DNA of 64,000 nt from G963663315 sp965116335 (GCA_965116335.1 OZ220677.1:1984001-2048000); one strand, 5' to 3'. Positions 53,286 to 62,514 are shown, counted from the first letter of the stretch. Notes: generated from the letters alone by a model not told the origin. Made by a program: numbers and translations.

Positions 53286-53318
53286 CGCAGTAGTACAAAA
53301 CAAAAAACTACTACTACG
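53286..53318. promoter_or_regulatory. inverted repeat before the PD-(D/E)XK gene
   Basis: cgcagtagta (53286-53295) and tactactacg (53309-53318) pair in 9 of 10 positions and end 6 bp before the ATG at 53325. It could be an operator or an mRNA hairpin that hides the ribosome site; no clear Shine-Dalgarno sequence is seen elsewhere. Confidence 0.4.
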
Positions 53319-53324
53319 CAAAAT

Positions 53325-54422
53325 ATGACCAACGTACCTAATCTTTATGAGTTTGCCACCAAGGAACTTGCCCAGGATGCGACCCTCGCATACATTCTGG
53401 CGTGGGCAGACCCGAAGTATCGGGAATCACACAGCCGTCTCCATGAGCTTGGTACAGCCATGTTGCGTGCTCTCCTCACCGCGAATGAAGCCCACATTCT
53501 GGATGTTACCTCACTGAAGGTACAAACACAGGTCAGTCGCATTGACGTGCTGGTACTGGTTAATGACGATCAAAATGGTCTCGCGCTCCTCATCGAAGAC
53601 AAAGTGGATTCTCATGAGCACTCGAACCAAATCGAGCGCTACATCGAAGCAGCGAAGGAACTTCATCCGCGCCGAAAAATCGTTCCGGTATATGTGAAGA
53701 CCGGAAACACTTCGCGGGCGTACCTCCCCGACAAGACAAAATGTGGTCACTTCCTCCGACAGAATATTCTTGGAATACTCAATCAGTATCGAGACACGGG
53801 TGACGCTATCGTTGACAATTTTCGCGTCTATCTTCAAAACTGGGAAGACGAGACTAATCGCTATCGTGAGGAGCCTTTCTCCAAGTGGGAAGACAATTGG
53901 ATGCGTTATGAGGGCTTCTATATGGATTTGGAGAGGAGGATGGAAAAAGACGACAGTGCTGGTTGGGAATATGTAAGTAATGCTGCAGGAGGACTTCTCT
54001 GTTTCACTTTTGCATGGACAGAAATCACGGACAGACAACAGCCATTTCGGATGTATTTCCAGATTGAAGCGTATCCCGACCCCGATGAAAGCAGGAAAAA
54101 CAGGACTCGGCTAACGACTCGGCTAACCTTGCGTCTGGGTGATTGGGACGGGCCGGGGATTGAGTCACCGCTCATGTGGGAGGTATTTGAGCTGCTGAAA
54201 GGAGAAGGGCATAGCGAGTTCGATGGCTTGGGAATCGAGAAGGCTGGACGATTTCGCGGTGGAGCTTCGGCGGCAGTTGTCAAATTCACCTTTGGCGACA
54301 AAACAAACGGTTATCTCGCACTCAACGCCGGGATTGTGGATTCGGAAACGACAATGAAACGTCTCGACCGGGTGCGGGGGGTGATTGATAAGTTGTCGAG
54401 TTGCTTGCACGTTTCGGCCTGA
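53325..54422 (+). CDS. PD-(D/E)XK nuclease-superfamily protein (PDDEXK_4-like)
   Basis: 365 aa from the ATG at 53325. The N-terminal start LYEFATKELAQDATLAYILAWA and the core RIDVLVLVNDDQNGLALLIEDKVD with SHEHSNQIERY are typical of the PDDEXK_4 family; the catalytic D, E-D-K triad is in the core near residues 80-105. The C-terminal half is unassigned. Members often occur in phage-defence islands, but their targets are unknown. It is adjacent to the bracketed Hsp70-like cassette and could act alone. Confidence 0.75.
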   Translation: MTNVPNLYEFATKELAQDATLAYILAWADPKYRESHSRLHELGTAMLRALLTANEAHILDVTSLKVQTQVSRIDVLVLVNDDQNGLALLIEDKVDSHEHSNQIERYIEAAKELHPRRKIVPVYVKTGNTSRAYLPDKTKCGHFLRQNILGILNQYRDTGDAIVDNFRVYLQNWEDETNRYREEPFSKWEDNWMRYEGFYMDLERRMEKDDSAGWEYVSNAAGGLLCFTFAWTEITDRQQPFRMYFQIEAYPDPDESRKNRTRLTTRLTLRLGDWDGPGIESPLMWEVFELLKGEGHSEFDGLGIEKAGRFRGGASAAVVKFTFGDKTNGYLALNAGIVDSETTMKRLDRVRGVIDKLSSCLHVSA

Positions 54423-54450
54423 GGAATAGACGCAGATTCGTAAATCAACG

Positions 54451-54493
54451 TGAACAAGAAAACGCATGAATTTGGCAAGCGTGTGGATTTTGG
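54451..54493 (+). pseudogene. duplicated 5' fragment of a SAM methyltransferase gene (left bracket)
   Basis: These 43 bp match 58983-59025, the start of the methyltransferase pseudogene, with two mismatches, coding NKKTHEFGKRVDFG against NEKTREFGKRVDFG. The similarity ends sharply at 54493. It brackets, with the right copy, a 4.5-kb cassette, as left and right ends of an inserted segment would. Confidence 0.7.
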
Positions 54494-54579
54494 CAGGAGA
54501 GCGTTGGTTGTATCAAACTGGTTAAAGGTGATAAGGTTAATAAAGCTGATATTATTCGGCAGAGTCAGAGGAGATACTT

Positions 54580-54750
54580 ATGGCAGATTCCGGGAAAGTT
54601 CCGATTCATGTGACCCCCATGGGACATCGATACGTGGAGGTTCGTGATTTGCTCCGTAACGAACGGGTGCAGGAAACGTTGAAAAAGATGACCGATCTTT
54701 CGAAAAAGCACGAGCAAAAGAGTGTTGGGTTAAAACAGAAGGAGAAATAA
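54580..54750 (+). CDS. small hypothetical protein, 56 aa
   Basis: The ATG at 54580 has a strong Shine-Dalgarno (aggag, 54568-54572) and opens a 56-codon frame ending TAA at 54748. The peptide is polar and lysine-rich with a helical C-terminus (VEVRDLLRNERVQETLKKMT). It ends 9 bp before the membrane protein gene, so it is the first gene of the cassette. I do not recognise a family. It could be a small adaptor or antitoxin-like protein, but nothing proves it. Confidence 0.6.
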   Translation: MADSGKVPIHVTPMGHRYVEVRDLLRNERVQETLKKMTDLSKKHEQKSVGLKQKEK

Positions 54751-54759
54751 GTCTATGAA

Positions 54760-55431
54760 ATGCAGTTAGGAGAGCTTTTGCTGCCCGTTCTCGGTGGGTA
54801 TTTATTTCTCATTAAATTTCATCATACTCGATATACGGCGGTTCGTGATACGGGATACCACCTCTTTTTCAAATCGGCCGTCACCGGAAGCATTCTTTTT
54901 GGGAGTGTTTTTTTATTTAATCTGACCTGCCCCGCACTATTAAAGATTTCATCTGATTTTTTGGGTGTAGGCAAACATCTGTCTATGGTTGTAGTCAGTA
55001 CATTGCTGGGAGGAATATCTCCGTTTATTCTGAATATTTTTTGTGATGGTAAAAAAGCAGCTCGGAAAGCTGCAGAGAGTCGGGGTGATCGGCTTGAGCT
55101 AATAATGGCTCGCTCGTTTGAGGAGCTGGTGCAACTCGAAATATCATTAAATAGTAACAAGTGTTATATCGGATATGTGGTACAAAGTCCGGTACAAACC
55201 CCATACGCCAACCCCGATACGGCATATACAACAATGCTCTTGACGGCAAGTGGCTATCGAGAATCTAAAACCAGAGAACTGATATTGACTACCTGGTATT
55301 CAGATTTACTCGCTTCCAATTCAGGCGACCAAAATTTGAGTGATTTTACAATAGTAATTCCCATATCAGAAATCATCTCTGCTCGCGTGTTTAATTTTGA
55401 AATATATGAAAAATATTTTAAATTGGATTAG
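54760..55431 (+). CDS. unknown membrane protein, 3 N-terminal TM segments
   Basis: 223 aa. Three hydrophobic segments are seen near residues 3-20, 41-60 and 74-94, followed by a soluble C-terminal domain of 125 residues with the pattern KCYIGYVVQSPVQ, then LLTASGYRESKTRELILTTWYSDL and IPISEIISARVF. The C-terminal pattern looks like a conserved domain, but I cannot name it. It could anchor the complex formed by the next two gene products. Codon use is AT-rich compared with the suc operon, suggesting transfer. Confidence 0.65.
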   Translation: MQLGELLLPVLGGYLFLIKFHHTRYTAVRDTGYHLFFKSAVTGSILFGSVFLFNLTCPALLKISSDFLGVGKHLSMVVVSTLLGGISPFILNIFCDGKKAARKAAESRGDRLELIMARSFEELVQLEISLNSNKCYIGYVVQSPVQTPYANPDTAYTTMLLTASGYRESKTRELILTTWYSDLLASNSGDQNLSDFTIVIPISEIISARVFNFEIYEKYFKLD

Positions 55432-55486
55432 AAATTACTGGGTGAAATAGTGGAGATATAGTTGATGCATTCAGGTCTGGATTAAA

Positions 55487-57091
55487 ATGTATGGCAGAAC
55501 AGTAAAGAAGCTCGCACGGGACAGAGGCACATCTACTGACCACATGATCGAACAACTCAATGAGGCAGGAGTTGACGTGGAATCGGAGGATGACCTGATT
55601 ACAGGCGAGCAGCAGCTTCGCCTGCTTCAGCGGGACCGTTCCCTTGCGCGCGTAAAGACAAAAAAGAATGTCTCGGTCGCTGACATCAGTACTGCAACGA
55701 ACCTGAAAGAGCTTGATGGGTTGCTAACTCTGGTCATGGCAGACCGCACTATCCATTCTCTGATCAAGGATGATGGTTTGGAGTCTGTGATTGAATCTGT
55801 TCTTGATTTGGTTGCTGACCCTGGAGATGAGTTGCTTTCCGCCGCAATACTGGGACGCCTTGCAGCCGTAGCTCGGGGGCGTGAATCAAAGGTTTTCGAG
55901 CGTACTGACCGGATATTTACAAAAGAGCCAAACAAAATCGAGACATTGCCGGATGGAGAGGCGAAATCATACGCCGCAACAATTCTTGCGCGTACGTCAG
56001 ATTCATGGGTTTCAGAATATTCCTATCGAGAATCACTGAATATTGATTCGGCGGATAAGGCGCGCAAGGAACTGCTCACCGCTAATCTCAAAAGAGAGGG
56101 CAACATCGCGCAATGGCTTAAGCAAATAACTGATCATGCTACACAGTTTAACGCAGTCGAAAATACAGAAACCCGTCTCAAACGAATGCGGAGAGTTGCT
56201 GTTGTGATGCGTGATGTTGTCGGTTCCTGGCGTGGTGATACGGGTGAAGCTGTTGGCAACTGCCTCTCCGATTGTATGTCGTCGTTTTTGACCGGGAAGC
56301 TCGTGGACCTTGACCAAAATGTCTTGTACGAAGTATTGGATAGCTTGTTAGCGATTCTTCAGCGAGTGATTGAGTTGCGCTTTTCGAGTGCTCTATACCC
56401 TTCTACATACGCAGTAATAGAAAAAGGGAAAAGGTTGCTTCGCCCAGGCCCATGGGGACGATTCATTAGTCAGTCTGCGGTGATGCCAGAGATACGTATT
56501 GCATTGCTGGAATCCGCGCTTGTGTTGGCTCGGCAAAATCGCTCCGACAAGCAGGTTATGGCGGTGTTGGTGGCTTCTTACAATTCACGTCCACAAGTAT
56601 CTGCAGCAATCAAGCGACATTTTCAGGATGCCAGCGACCTGGACCCGGATGTGGCCAAATGGTGGATGAGTGGTGGTAACGTTTCTGACAGCCAGCGCAG
56701 GGTTGAGCAGAAGGTTGGAAATAATGAGGACTCACAGATTGGTGCTCTGCTGATTGAGGTAGAGAGTAACCGTGAAGCTATGGATAAAGTCGGGCGTGCT
56801 GTCGTTCCCTTGCTGGAAATCTCCGACCCTGTATTGTCTTCCACTGTCAGGAAGGCGGTGAGTGGTTATAAGAGCATTGATCAAACGGTTCGCCGTTTGA
56901 TACGCATGCGTAAGCTCACGAAGACGGATTTGAAGGGTGAGCGATTGGAATACAATCCGCTGGAACATGAGTTGCTGGGCGGTCATAAAGCGGGTGTTCG
57001 CCGGGTTAAGGTTGTTCGAGACGGGATCAAGAAAGAATTTTCCGGGAAGACGAAAACATTGGTTAAACCATGGGTGGAACCTGAAGAGTAA
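55487..57091 (+). CDS. IF2N-domain protein with GrpE-like C-terminus
   Basis: 534 aa. Residues 2-48 (VKKLARDRGTSTDHMIEQL, then GVDVESEDDLIT) resemble the IF2 N-terminal domain. The middle is helical and unassigned. The last 48 residues (YNPLEHELLGG, then VKVVRDGI and TLVKPWVEP) follow the pattern of the GrpE beta-domain (N-P-x2-H-E, V-x-G-Y/I, P-x-V), which releases nucleotide from Hsp70. The next gene encodes an Hsp70-like ATPase, which supports a dedicated exchange factor. Both domain assignments are by pattern only. 13 bp separate the genes. Confidence 0.6.
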   Translation: MYGRTVKKLARDRGTSTDHMIEQLNEAGVDVESEDDLITGEQQLRLLQRDRSLARVKTKKNVSVADISTATNLKELDGLLTLVMADRTIHSLIKDDGLESVIESVLDLVADPGDELLSAAILGRLAAVARGRESKVFERTDRIFTKEPNKIETLPDGEAKSYAATILARTSDSWVSEYSYRESLNIDSADKARKELLTANLKREGNIAQWLKQITDHATQFNAVENTETRLKRMRRVAVVMRDVVGSWRGDTGEAVGNCLSDCMSSFLTGKLVDLDQNVLYEVLDSLLAILQRVIELRFSSALYPSTYAVIEKGKRLLRPGPWGRFISQSAVMPEIRIALLESALVLARQNRSDKQVMAVLVASYNSRPQVSAAIKRHFQDASDLDPDVAKWWMSGGNVSDSQRRVEQKVGNNEDSQIGALLIEVESNREAMDKVGRAVVPLLEISDPVLSSTVRKAVSGYKSIDQTVRRLIRMRKLTKTDLKGERLEYNPLEHELLGGHKAGVRRVKVVRDGIKKEFSGKTKTLVKPWVEPEE

Positions 57092-57104
57092 ACAGAAATA
57101 TATT

Positions 57105-58869
57105 ATGAATATAGATACCGCAAAAGTTTTACTTGAGAATCTGCTTAACCGTGTAGAGACCCAAGAGGATGGTAGTAAGCAGATAACCGGTGTACTTACG
57201 GACGCTGAGTTGAAAGCATTGCAATTAGCCTTGGCAAAATTGACGCTAGATCAACCAGTACCCGAGGGAATTCTTATTGACGATACTCAACCCGAAGCAA
57301 ATCCTGAACCACCCGGTGTTTATCCGACGAATAGAGAAATGGAGTTGGACTTCACCTCACTGTCCCTTCCTGATCCACCCAACGATGTCCGGTTGTGTAT
57401 GGACTTCGGAACCGCTATGTCCAAAGCCACATTGGCACAAGACAGCGATGATAATGAGAGCGAGGAAATCCATGTTCTTCGCTTGGGTGTACCAAGTGAC
57501 CAAGAGGAGATCAGTGAAGTCATGTTGGTCTCGTCGGTATTTATCGATAATGAAGGTAATCTTTGGTTCGGAAATGAAGCTATGAAGCGCTCAATGGCCG
57601 AAGGAGGGGATGGCACGCGCCGACGCCTGGACAACATAAAACGCTGTCTTTCTGAAGGAGGTTGGAATGAAATTGTAGATGATCGTTTTAATCCAACAGA
57701 TATAGAAGTCACCTACGGAGACATGGTATTGGCTTACCTGATGTTCATGACCTGGGTTGTCAATAGCTGTCTTAAAGAGTTGGATTATCCCGTGAACCTG
57801 CCGAGACGCTATGCAATGCCTTGCCTAACTGATGAAAGGAGGCGAAAGACTGTGTATCGCTTGAAGCAATTGATGGGGGAGTCTCAGGTGCTGGCAGACA
57901 CGTTTAACAACAAGTTAGAGAGTAATGCCCCGATCAGTGTTAGTGATTTTATGGATGCGGCGAAGAGTCTTCATCAAAAGCCTCACGATTATCCGTTCGT
58001 TGCCGAGGACATTACCGAACCGCTAGGTGTGGCTGGTTCAATGATAGACTGGAAAGCATCTGTCAATGCGCTCATCATGGTGATTGATATTGGTGCCCCG
58101 TACCATGAAGCAACCCCCTTTTGACGTCAATGCGCTCATCATGGTGATTGATATTGGTGCAGGTACCAGTGACCTTAGCTTGTATCGTATCCATTTTGAC
58201 CCTGAGAGAGACGATAATAGTGTTGCGTATGAAGTTGAGGACTCATCCAGAGTTCTTACCGAGGCAGGTAACCACCTTGACAAACTTCTGATCGAACTGA
58301 TTATCAAGAAAGGCGGTATCACTACTGAAAACCCAATAGCGGTAAATGTTCGCGGTCAGCTTGAACTAACAATTCGAGAGCTTAAAGAAACACTCTTTAC
58401 TGAAGAATACATAGACATTACTTTGATGAACGAAATAGAAGTATATGTAGAACTCAATGAATTTCTTGAACTTAAACCTGTTCGGAATTTTGGCGCAAAT
58501 CTAAAGAACATGATGGAAGAAATTCTGGAATCAATTGACACCAGTTGGGTAAACTCGATAGAAGCAACTCCAAGCAGGTCGTTGGCTGTGGCTCTTACGG
58601 GTGGAGGTTCCGAGTTGCCGATGGTGAAATCATTAGCCGAGGGTTCAATTCAGGTTAATGAGAAAGACGTTCCTGTAGTCAGGTCAAGGCAATTCCCAAA
58701 TTGGTTGCGTGAGTTGGACGAAAACCTGGAATCTGATTATCCAAGAATAGCTGTATCATTGGGGGGAGCCAGAAAGCGACTGATTCAGAATGAGGGTCAA
58801 GCAGCTATTACTGGCGGCGATGTAACCCGGCCCCCTGTTTTGGGCGGCTACTACCAGAAGGGAAACTGA
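57105..58869 (+). pseudogene. Hsp70-like (ASKHA) ATPase gene interrupted by a 64-bp insertion
   Basis: The gene reads in one frame to 58124, stops, and continues from 58126 in the next frame. Removing 64 bp gives one 566-aa protein. Its ASKHA motifs are phosphate 1 (MDFGTAMSKA), phosphate 2 (VIDIGAGTSDLSL) and the adenosine motif (LTGGGSELPMVK). The first 100 residues are a helical extension with a linker. The interruption falls exactly at phosphate 2: the first copy runs IDIGAPYHEATPF and stops. The C-terminus is glycine-rich. With the upstream GrpE-like protein it would form a chaperone-like ATPase pair. Confidence 0.8.
58062..58160. repeat. 35-bp perfect direct repeat around a 29-bp spacer in the Hsp70-like gene
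   Basis: The 35-bp sequence at 58062-58096 is repeated exactly at 58126-58160, both covering codons for VNALIMVIDIGA. The 29-bp spacer carries no recognised motif. Recombination or slippage between the two copies would delete 64 bp and restore the frame. Confidence 0.9.
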
Positions 58870-58982
58870 TAAAACGGGCGCATGACGATATGGTGATACC
58901 GAGTTCCCATGAACGATATTGTAAATGATCGTGTCGGCCCAATGCTGAACCCGCCACACTTGGGCGAATTGGCAAATGGATA

Positions 58983-59550
58983 TGAACGAGAAAACGCGTG
59001 AATTTGGCAAGCGTGTGGATTTTGGGAAAAGCGCGGAAAATTATGGGAAGCATCGGCAGGGGTTTCCTGATGAGTACTTTTCGCTGTTGTTAGAAAAAGG
59101 ATTGTGCAGGGAAGGCCAGAGGGCTTTGGATATTGGTACGGGGACGGGTGCGGTTGCGAGAGGTCTGGCGGCGCTCGGCGCGGCGGTGGATGCGATAGAC
59201 CCGGCTACGGAAATGTGGTGTGGCATACCGAGAAATTGATCCTGAAATTTAATCCGGCCTGGACGATGGGAGGAGGAACGGGCCTGTATTCGCAGTGGCT
59301 GCAGGATTTAACGTCCGCGAATTTTGTTGATCTGGAGACGTTTTCCTTCGATACGGAAGCGACCTATTCTCATGAAGGTTGGCGTGGGAGAATCCAGGCG
59401 AGTGCCGGGGTTCAGGCCAGTCTTGGTCCGGAAGAGGCTGCAGAATTTGACAAGGAACTGATGAGTATCCTGGCCCGGAAATTCCCTGATGACCCGCTCC
59501 GGATACCTCACCGATGCTGGACGGCTACAGCCAGAAAACCAGACACTTGA
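58983..59550 (+). pseudogene. class I SAM methyltransferase with internal deletion
   Basis: The start (NEKTREFGKRVDFGKSAENYGKHRQGFP) and SAM site (ALDIGTGTGAVARGLAALGA) are normal. At about 59210 the frame jumps from DPATEM to an unrelated-frame segment (WHTEKLILKFNPAWTMGGGT), which continues to the natural C-terminus (DPLRIPHRCWTATARKPD). The middle of roughly 100 residues is missing and the frames differ, so the gene is dead. Its first 43 bp are duplicated at 54451, marking one edge of the chaperone-like cassette. Confidence 0.8.
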
Positions 59551-59685
59551 CGAGGAAGATCGTGAAGTATGAAAGAACCGGTTTGATACTCTGTACGGAG
59601 AATCCATCTGTCTCCAGAAAAATTATATAACAATCAAATGATTGAATATTTCAATAAAAGCAATAAGAATTCACTTTTTATAGAC

Positions 59686-59715
59686 TTGAAATTGTATATT
59701 TTATATCATATGATA
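59686..59715 (+). promoter_or_regulatory. promoter with palindromic operator of the toxin-antitoxin-ATPase operon
   Basis: TTGAAA (59686-59691), a 17-bp spacer and TATGAT (59709-59714) lie about 30 bp before the first gene. A perfect 12-bp palindrome, tatcatatgata (59704-59715), covers the -10 box, the usual position for antitoxin autorepression. A second palindrome, caatcaaatgattg, is at 59631-59644. Confidence 0.6.
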
Positions 59716-59741
59716 GATAATGACACAGCGTTTCTACGGAC

Positions 59742-60113
59742 ATGGCACTGAGCGAGTCGATAAGACACGAACTGGTTGTCTTGGCTCGAAGGAGTAGATC
59801 CCGCGTGGCGAAATTCAGTCGAGACCGGCCGACTGACTGGCGTCCGGGGCAAGTACGAAATCCAGATGGAATGCTTGATAGCTACTTCACGGATATATCG
59901 GCCTGGGAGTATATCGCAACCAGGCTTGAGAGCGGGCACCCGGTCGAAGTTGTGGCATTGGATAAACCACCCGGTACAAAAGGTTACGTGATGAAAATTG
60001 ACATAGAGACAGACCAACCCCAACTCTATATCAAGCTGCAACTGGGAGCCGGACAGATTATCGGACGCAGTTTTCACTATTCTGACTACCAGGTTGGAGA
60101 ATCTGAGAAATGA
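59742..60113 (+). CDS. probable toxin of a MqsA-type antitoxin pair
   Basis: 123 aa. I recall no named domain, but a C-terminal pattern PPGTKGYVMKIDI, then LYIKLQLGAGQIIGRSFHYS, is found in small proteins encoded just upstream of MqsA/zinc-finger HTH antitoxins and resembles the MqsR/RelE-like fold. It would then act as a ribonuclease or translation inhibitor. It precedes and overlaps the antitoxin gene by four bases (ATGA). The order toxin-antitoxin is like mqsRA. Catalytic residues cannot be named. Confidence 0.55.
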   Translation: MALSESIRHELVVLARRSRSRVAKFSRDRPTDWRPGQVRNPDGMLDSYFTDISAWEYIATRLESGHPVEVVALDKPPGTKGYVMKIDIETDQPQLYIKLQLGAGQIIGRSFHYSDYQVGESEK

Positions 60114-60667
60114 ACTCAAGACGATCAAAAATGAGTATGAGAGCAGTGCAATCGGAACTTGCGTGTCCACTGTGCGGCAAGTCGGGAATCACTACCTTAT
60201 GGAACCCTTTGGTATTCAACTACGGGCCCGAGGAGTCTGCGGTAGAGTTGACAGTACGTGGTCCCGTACACCGATGCGAGGATTGTGAGTTCGAGTATCT
60301 TGGTGAAGAGGCTGAGCGTTTGAAGCACGAGGCTGTATGTCGGCATCTTGGTGTTTTATCACCGACCGAGGTACGGCGTGTCAGAGAGCGGTTTGATATG
60401 ACACGGGTTAAATTTGCTCAGGTGACCGGGCTTGGTGAGGCGACCCTGAATCGCTGGGAGAATGGCCTGTCTATCCAGACACACGCATACGACCGGTATC
60501 TGAGGCTTCTGATGCATCCAGGCAACAAGAGGGCTCTCGAAGAATTGGTAAATTCTGATAACCCAGCGCAGATTCGGATTCTGCCGAAGAGTCCGTTCCG
60601 TGTATTGGAAGTGACTGATAATCTACGTAAGCAACAAGAGAGTTTTCATCTGCTCAAGGCGGCGTGA
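60110..60667 (+). CDS. MqsA-family antitoxin (zinc ribbon plus HTH)
   Basis: 185 aa. Zinc-binding cysteines are in ACPLCGKSG and HRCEDCEFE in the first 65 residues. A helix-turn-helix (VKFAQVTGLGEATLNRWENG, near residues 102-121) follows, as in MqsA and HigA-like antitoxins. It should neutralise the upstream toxin and repress the operon through the palindrome at 59704. It carries an extra C-terminal tail of about 40 residues and overlaps the downstream ATPase gene by four bases. Confidence 0.8.
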   Translation: MNSRRSKMSMRAVQSELACPLCGKSGITTLWNPLVFNYGPEESAVELTVRGPVHRCEDCEFEYLGEEAERLKHEAVCRHLGVLSPTEVRRVRERFDMTRVKFAQVTGLGEATLNRWENGLSIQTHAYDRYLRLLMHPGNKRALEELVNSDNPAQIRILPKSPFRVLEVTDNLRKQQESFHLLKAA

Positions 60668-62514
60668 CCATGTATGTCACTACGTTCTATTCCTTCAAGG
60701 GTGGCGTTGGCCGTACAATGGCTCTGGTCAATGCTGCCGTCACACTCGCGATGGGCGGCCGTCGTGTACTGGTCGTGGACTTTGATATTGAAGCGCCCGG
60801 ACTTGATACCTTCGATATACTGAAGCCGAGTGAAGAGGTTCCTGGAATCATTGATTTCGTTGCCCGATATCTGGAATCCGGGCAAGCCCCGGATGTTTCA
60901 GACTTTATTGGAGAGTGTCCCGTTATCGGTGATCAGGGTGGGAGCCTGTGGCTTATGCCATCGGGCAGGAAGGAGACCTATGCGGAGAACTTCAATCAGG
61001 TTGATTGGGGTGATCTATACGAAAGGCAAGATGGATTCTTGCTGTTTGAAGACCTCAGGGCGCAGTGGAAACAAGTCCTGAAACCGGACTATGTGCTGAT
61101 TGATTCCCGCACCGGGTATACGGATACGAGCGGAATCTGCACCCGGCAGCTTCCCGACGCGGTTGTTGTCTTGTTTTTCCCAAATGAGCAGAACCTGCGG
61201 GGGTTGATTGATGTGGTTCGCGGTGTTCGAGCCGAGGCCGAGGGGGTGAGAGAGAGAAATATTGCGCTTCACTTCGTGATGTCCAACGTACCGGATCTGG
61301 ATGATGAAGACCAGATACTCGAAAGCAAGATCAATGACTTTCAGGACCAGTTGGGTTTCTCGCAGGAACCGATAATTGTGCATCGGTACAACAGTTTATC
61401 GTTATTGAATCAGGTGGTGTTTACAAAGGACCGCCCGAAAAGCAGACTAGCGAAAGAGTACGGACAAATTGTTCGTGAAATTTCAGTGCACAATTGGAAT
61501 GATCGAGATGGAGCGCTGGAGTATATCCGGCGAGCAGACCGGCCACGGAGATGGTCAGACGATGACTCGATACTTGGCCGGGAGGAGATGCTTGATAACA
61601 TCGAACAGGCGCACCGGACTGATGGGGAGGTTCTATTTCGCTTGAGCGAACTCAAGGAATCTCATCGTGATTTGGATTCCGCATTATTATTGGTCAACCA
61701 GGCAATTGATGCTGGATATGATAAACCGGAAGCCTATTTGAAACGCTCGAGAATTGGCGAGCACAACCAGAAGTTGGATCATGTAAGAGACGATATTCGG
61801 CGGGTATTGAAGGTACAAAAAGTTCTTCCGCCCATGGTAAGAGAGGCCATTTCCCGGCTGGTGCGTCTGGGGAAATATGACTGGGAAGAACTGATTCATT
61901 CTCCCGCAATATTGTCGATGGATTCCAAGAACAAGCTCTGGCTGGCCAAGGCACTCAATCGTTCAGTGGCGGATGTTCCAGTTGCGGTATTTCTTCTTGA
62001 ACAAATCCTTGATGCCGGTGAACCACCGGAAAGGCTGCACGACTCGGCAAGGCGTGAGTTAGGGATGTTATATATGAGGTTGGGGAGGTGTTCGGAAGCG
62101 GCACGGATGTTTCGGAATGGGGAAAAAGATATAACTGAACTGAGAATGAAGGATGCATTTAATCTTGCTATGGCGCTGTGGGGTGCAGATGGAACAATCC
62201 AGGCAGAAATTTTCAAGAGTGTCATAAAGCTCCATTGCTCCGAATCTCAGCAGGATACGACTCCGAATCAGTTCCAATGTATGGCGATTGCCTATTGGGC
62301 AGTGGGTGACAGTAGTGCGGCTCTTGATTGTGTGGAACAAGCGAAACGGGCTGTCATCAGTTTTCAAGTTCGAACAGAATTCAGTTGTTGGCGTTACTCC
62401 CAGGTCAGTGTAAAAATTTTTATGGAGGATCTTGATGAGATTCGTTCCCTGATCGAAGGTCGAGATTCCCGAATGCCGAAGTTTATGACTGTGGCGACAG
62501 CCAGGTTATCCTGA
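60664..62514 (+). CDS. KGGVGR-type MinD/ParA-like ATPase with TPR-like C-terminus
   Basis: 616 aa from the GTG at 60664 (ATG alternative at 60670). The deviant Walker A is FYSFKGGVGRTMALVN, residues 8-23. Walker A' is DFDIEAPGLDTFD near 36-48, and Walker B is VLIDSRTGYTDTS near 145-157. From about 330 the sequence is a helical TPR-like repeat region. KGGVGR ATPases are recurrent in NTP-dependent conflict systems and in FxSxx-COOH TPR proteins of actinobacteria. Translational overlap with the antitoxin makes this a three-gene unit. What the ATPase controls is unknown. Confidence 0.75.
   Translation: MTMYVTTFYSFKGGVGRTMALVNAAVTLAMGGRRVLVVDFDIEAPGLDTFDILKPSEEVPGIIDFVARYLESGQAPDVSDFIGECPVIGDQGGSLWLMPSGRKETYAENFNQVDWGDLYERQDGFLLFEDLRAQWKQVLKPDYVLIDSRTGYTDTSGICTRQLPDAVVVLFFPNEQNLRGLIDVVRGVRAEAEGVRERNIALHFVMSNVPDLDDEDQILESKINDFQDQLGFSQEPIIVHRYNSLSLLNQVVFTKDRPKSRLAKEYGQIVREISVHNWNDRDGALEYIRRADRPRRWSDDDSILGREEMLDNIEQAHRTDGEVLFRLSELKESHRDLDSALLLVNQAIDAGYDKPEAYLKRSRIGEHNQKLDHVRDDIRRVLKVQKVLPPMVREAISRLVRLGKYDWEELIHSPAILSMDSKNKLWLAKALNRSVADVPVAVFLLEQILDAGEPPERLHDSARRELGMLYMRLGRCSEAARMFRNGEKDITELRMKDAFNLAMALWGADGTIQAEIFKSVIKLHCSESQQDTTPNQFQCMAIAYWAVGDSSAALDCVEQAKRAVISFQVRTEFSCWRYSQVSVKIFMEDLDEIRSLIEGRDSRMPKFMTVATARLS

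Noticed and set aside
54450..54647. 65-residue ORF starting with the methyltransferase-like N-terminus
   Set aside because: Only the first 14 residues resemble a protein. The rest runs out of frame through the cassette promoter region and the 56-aa gene.
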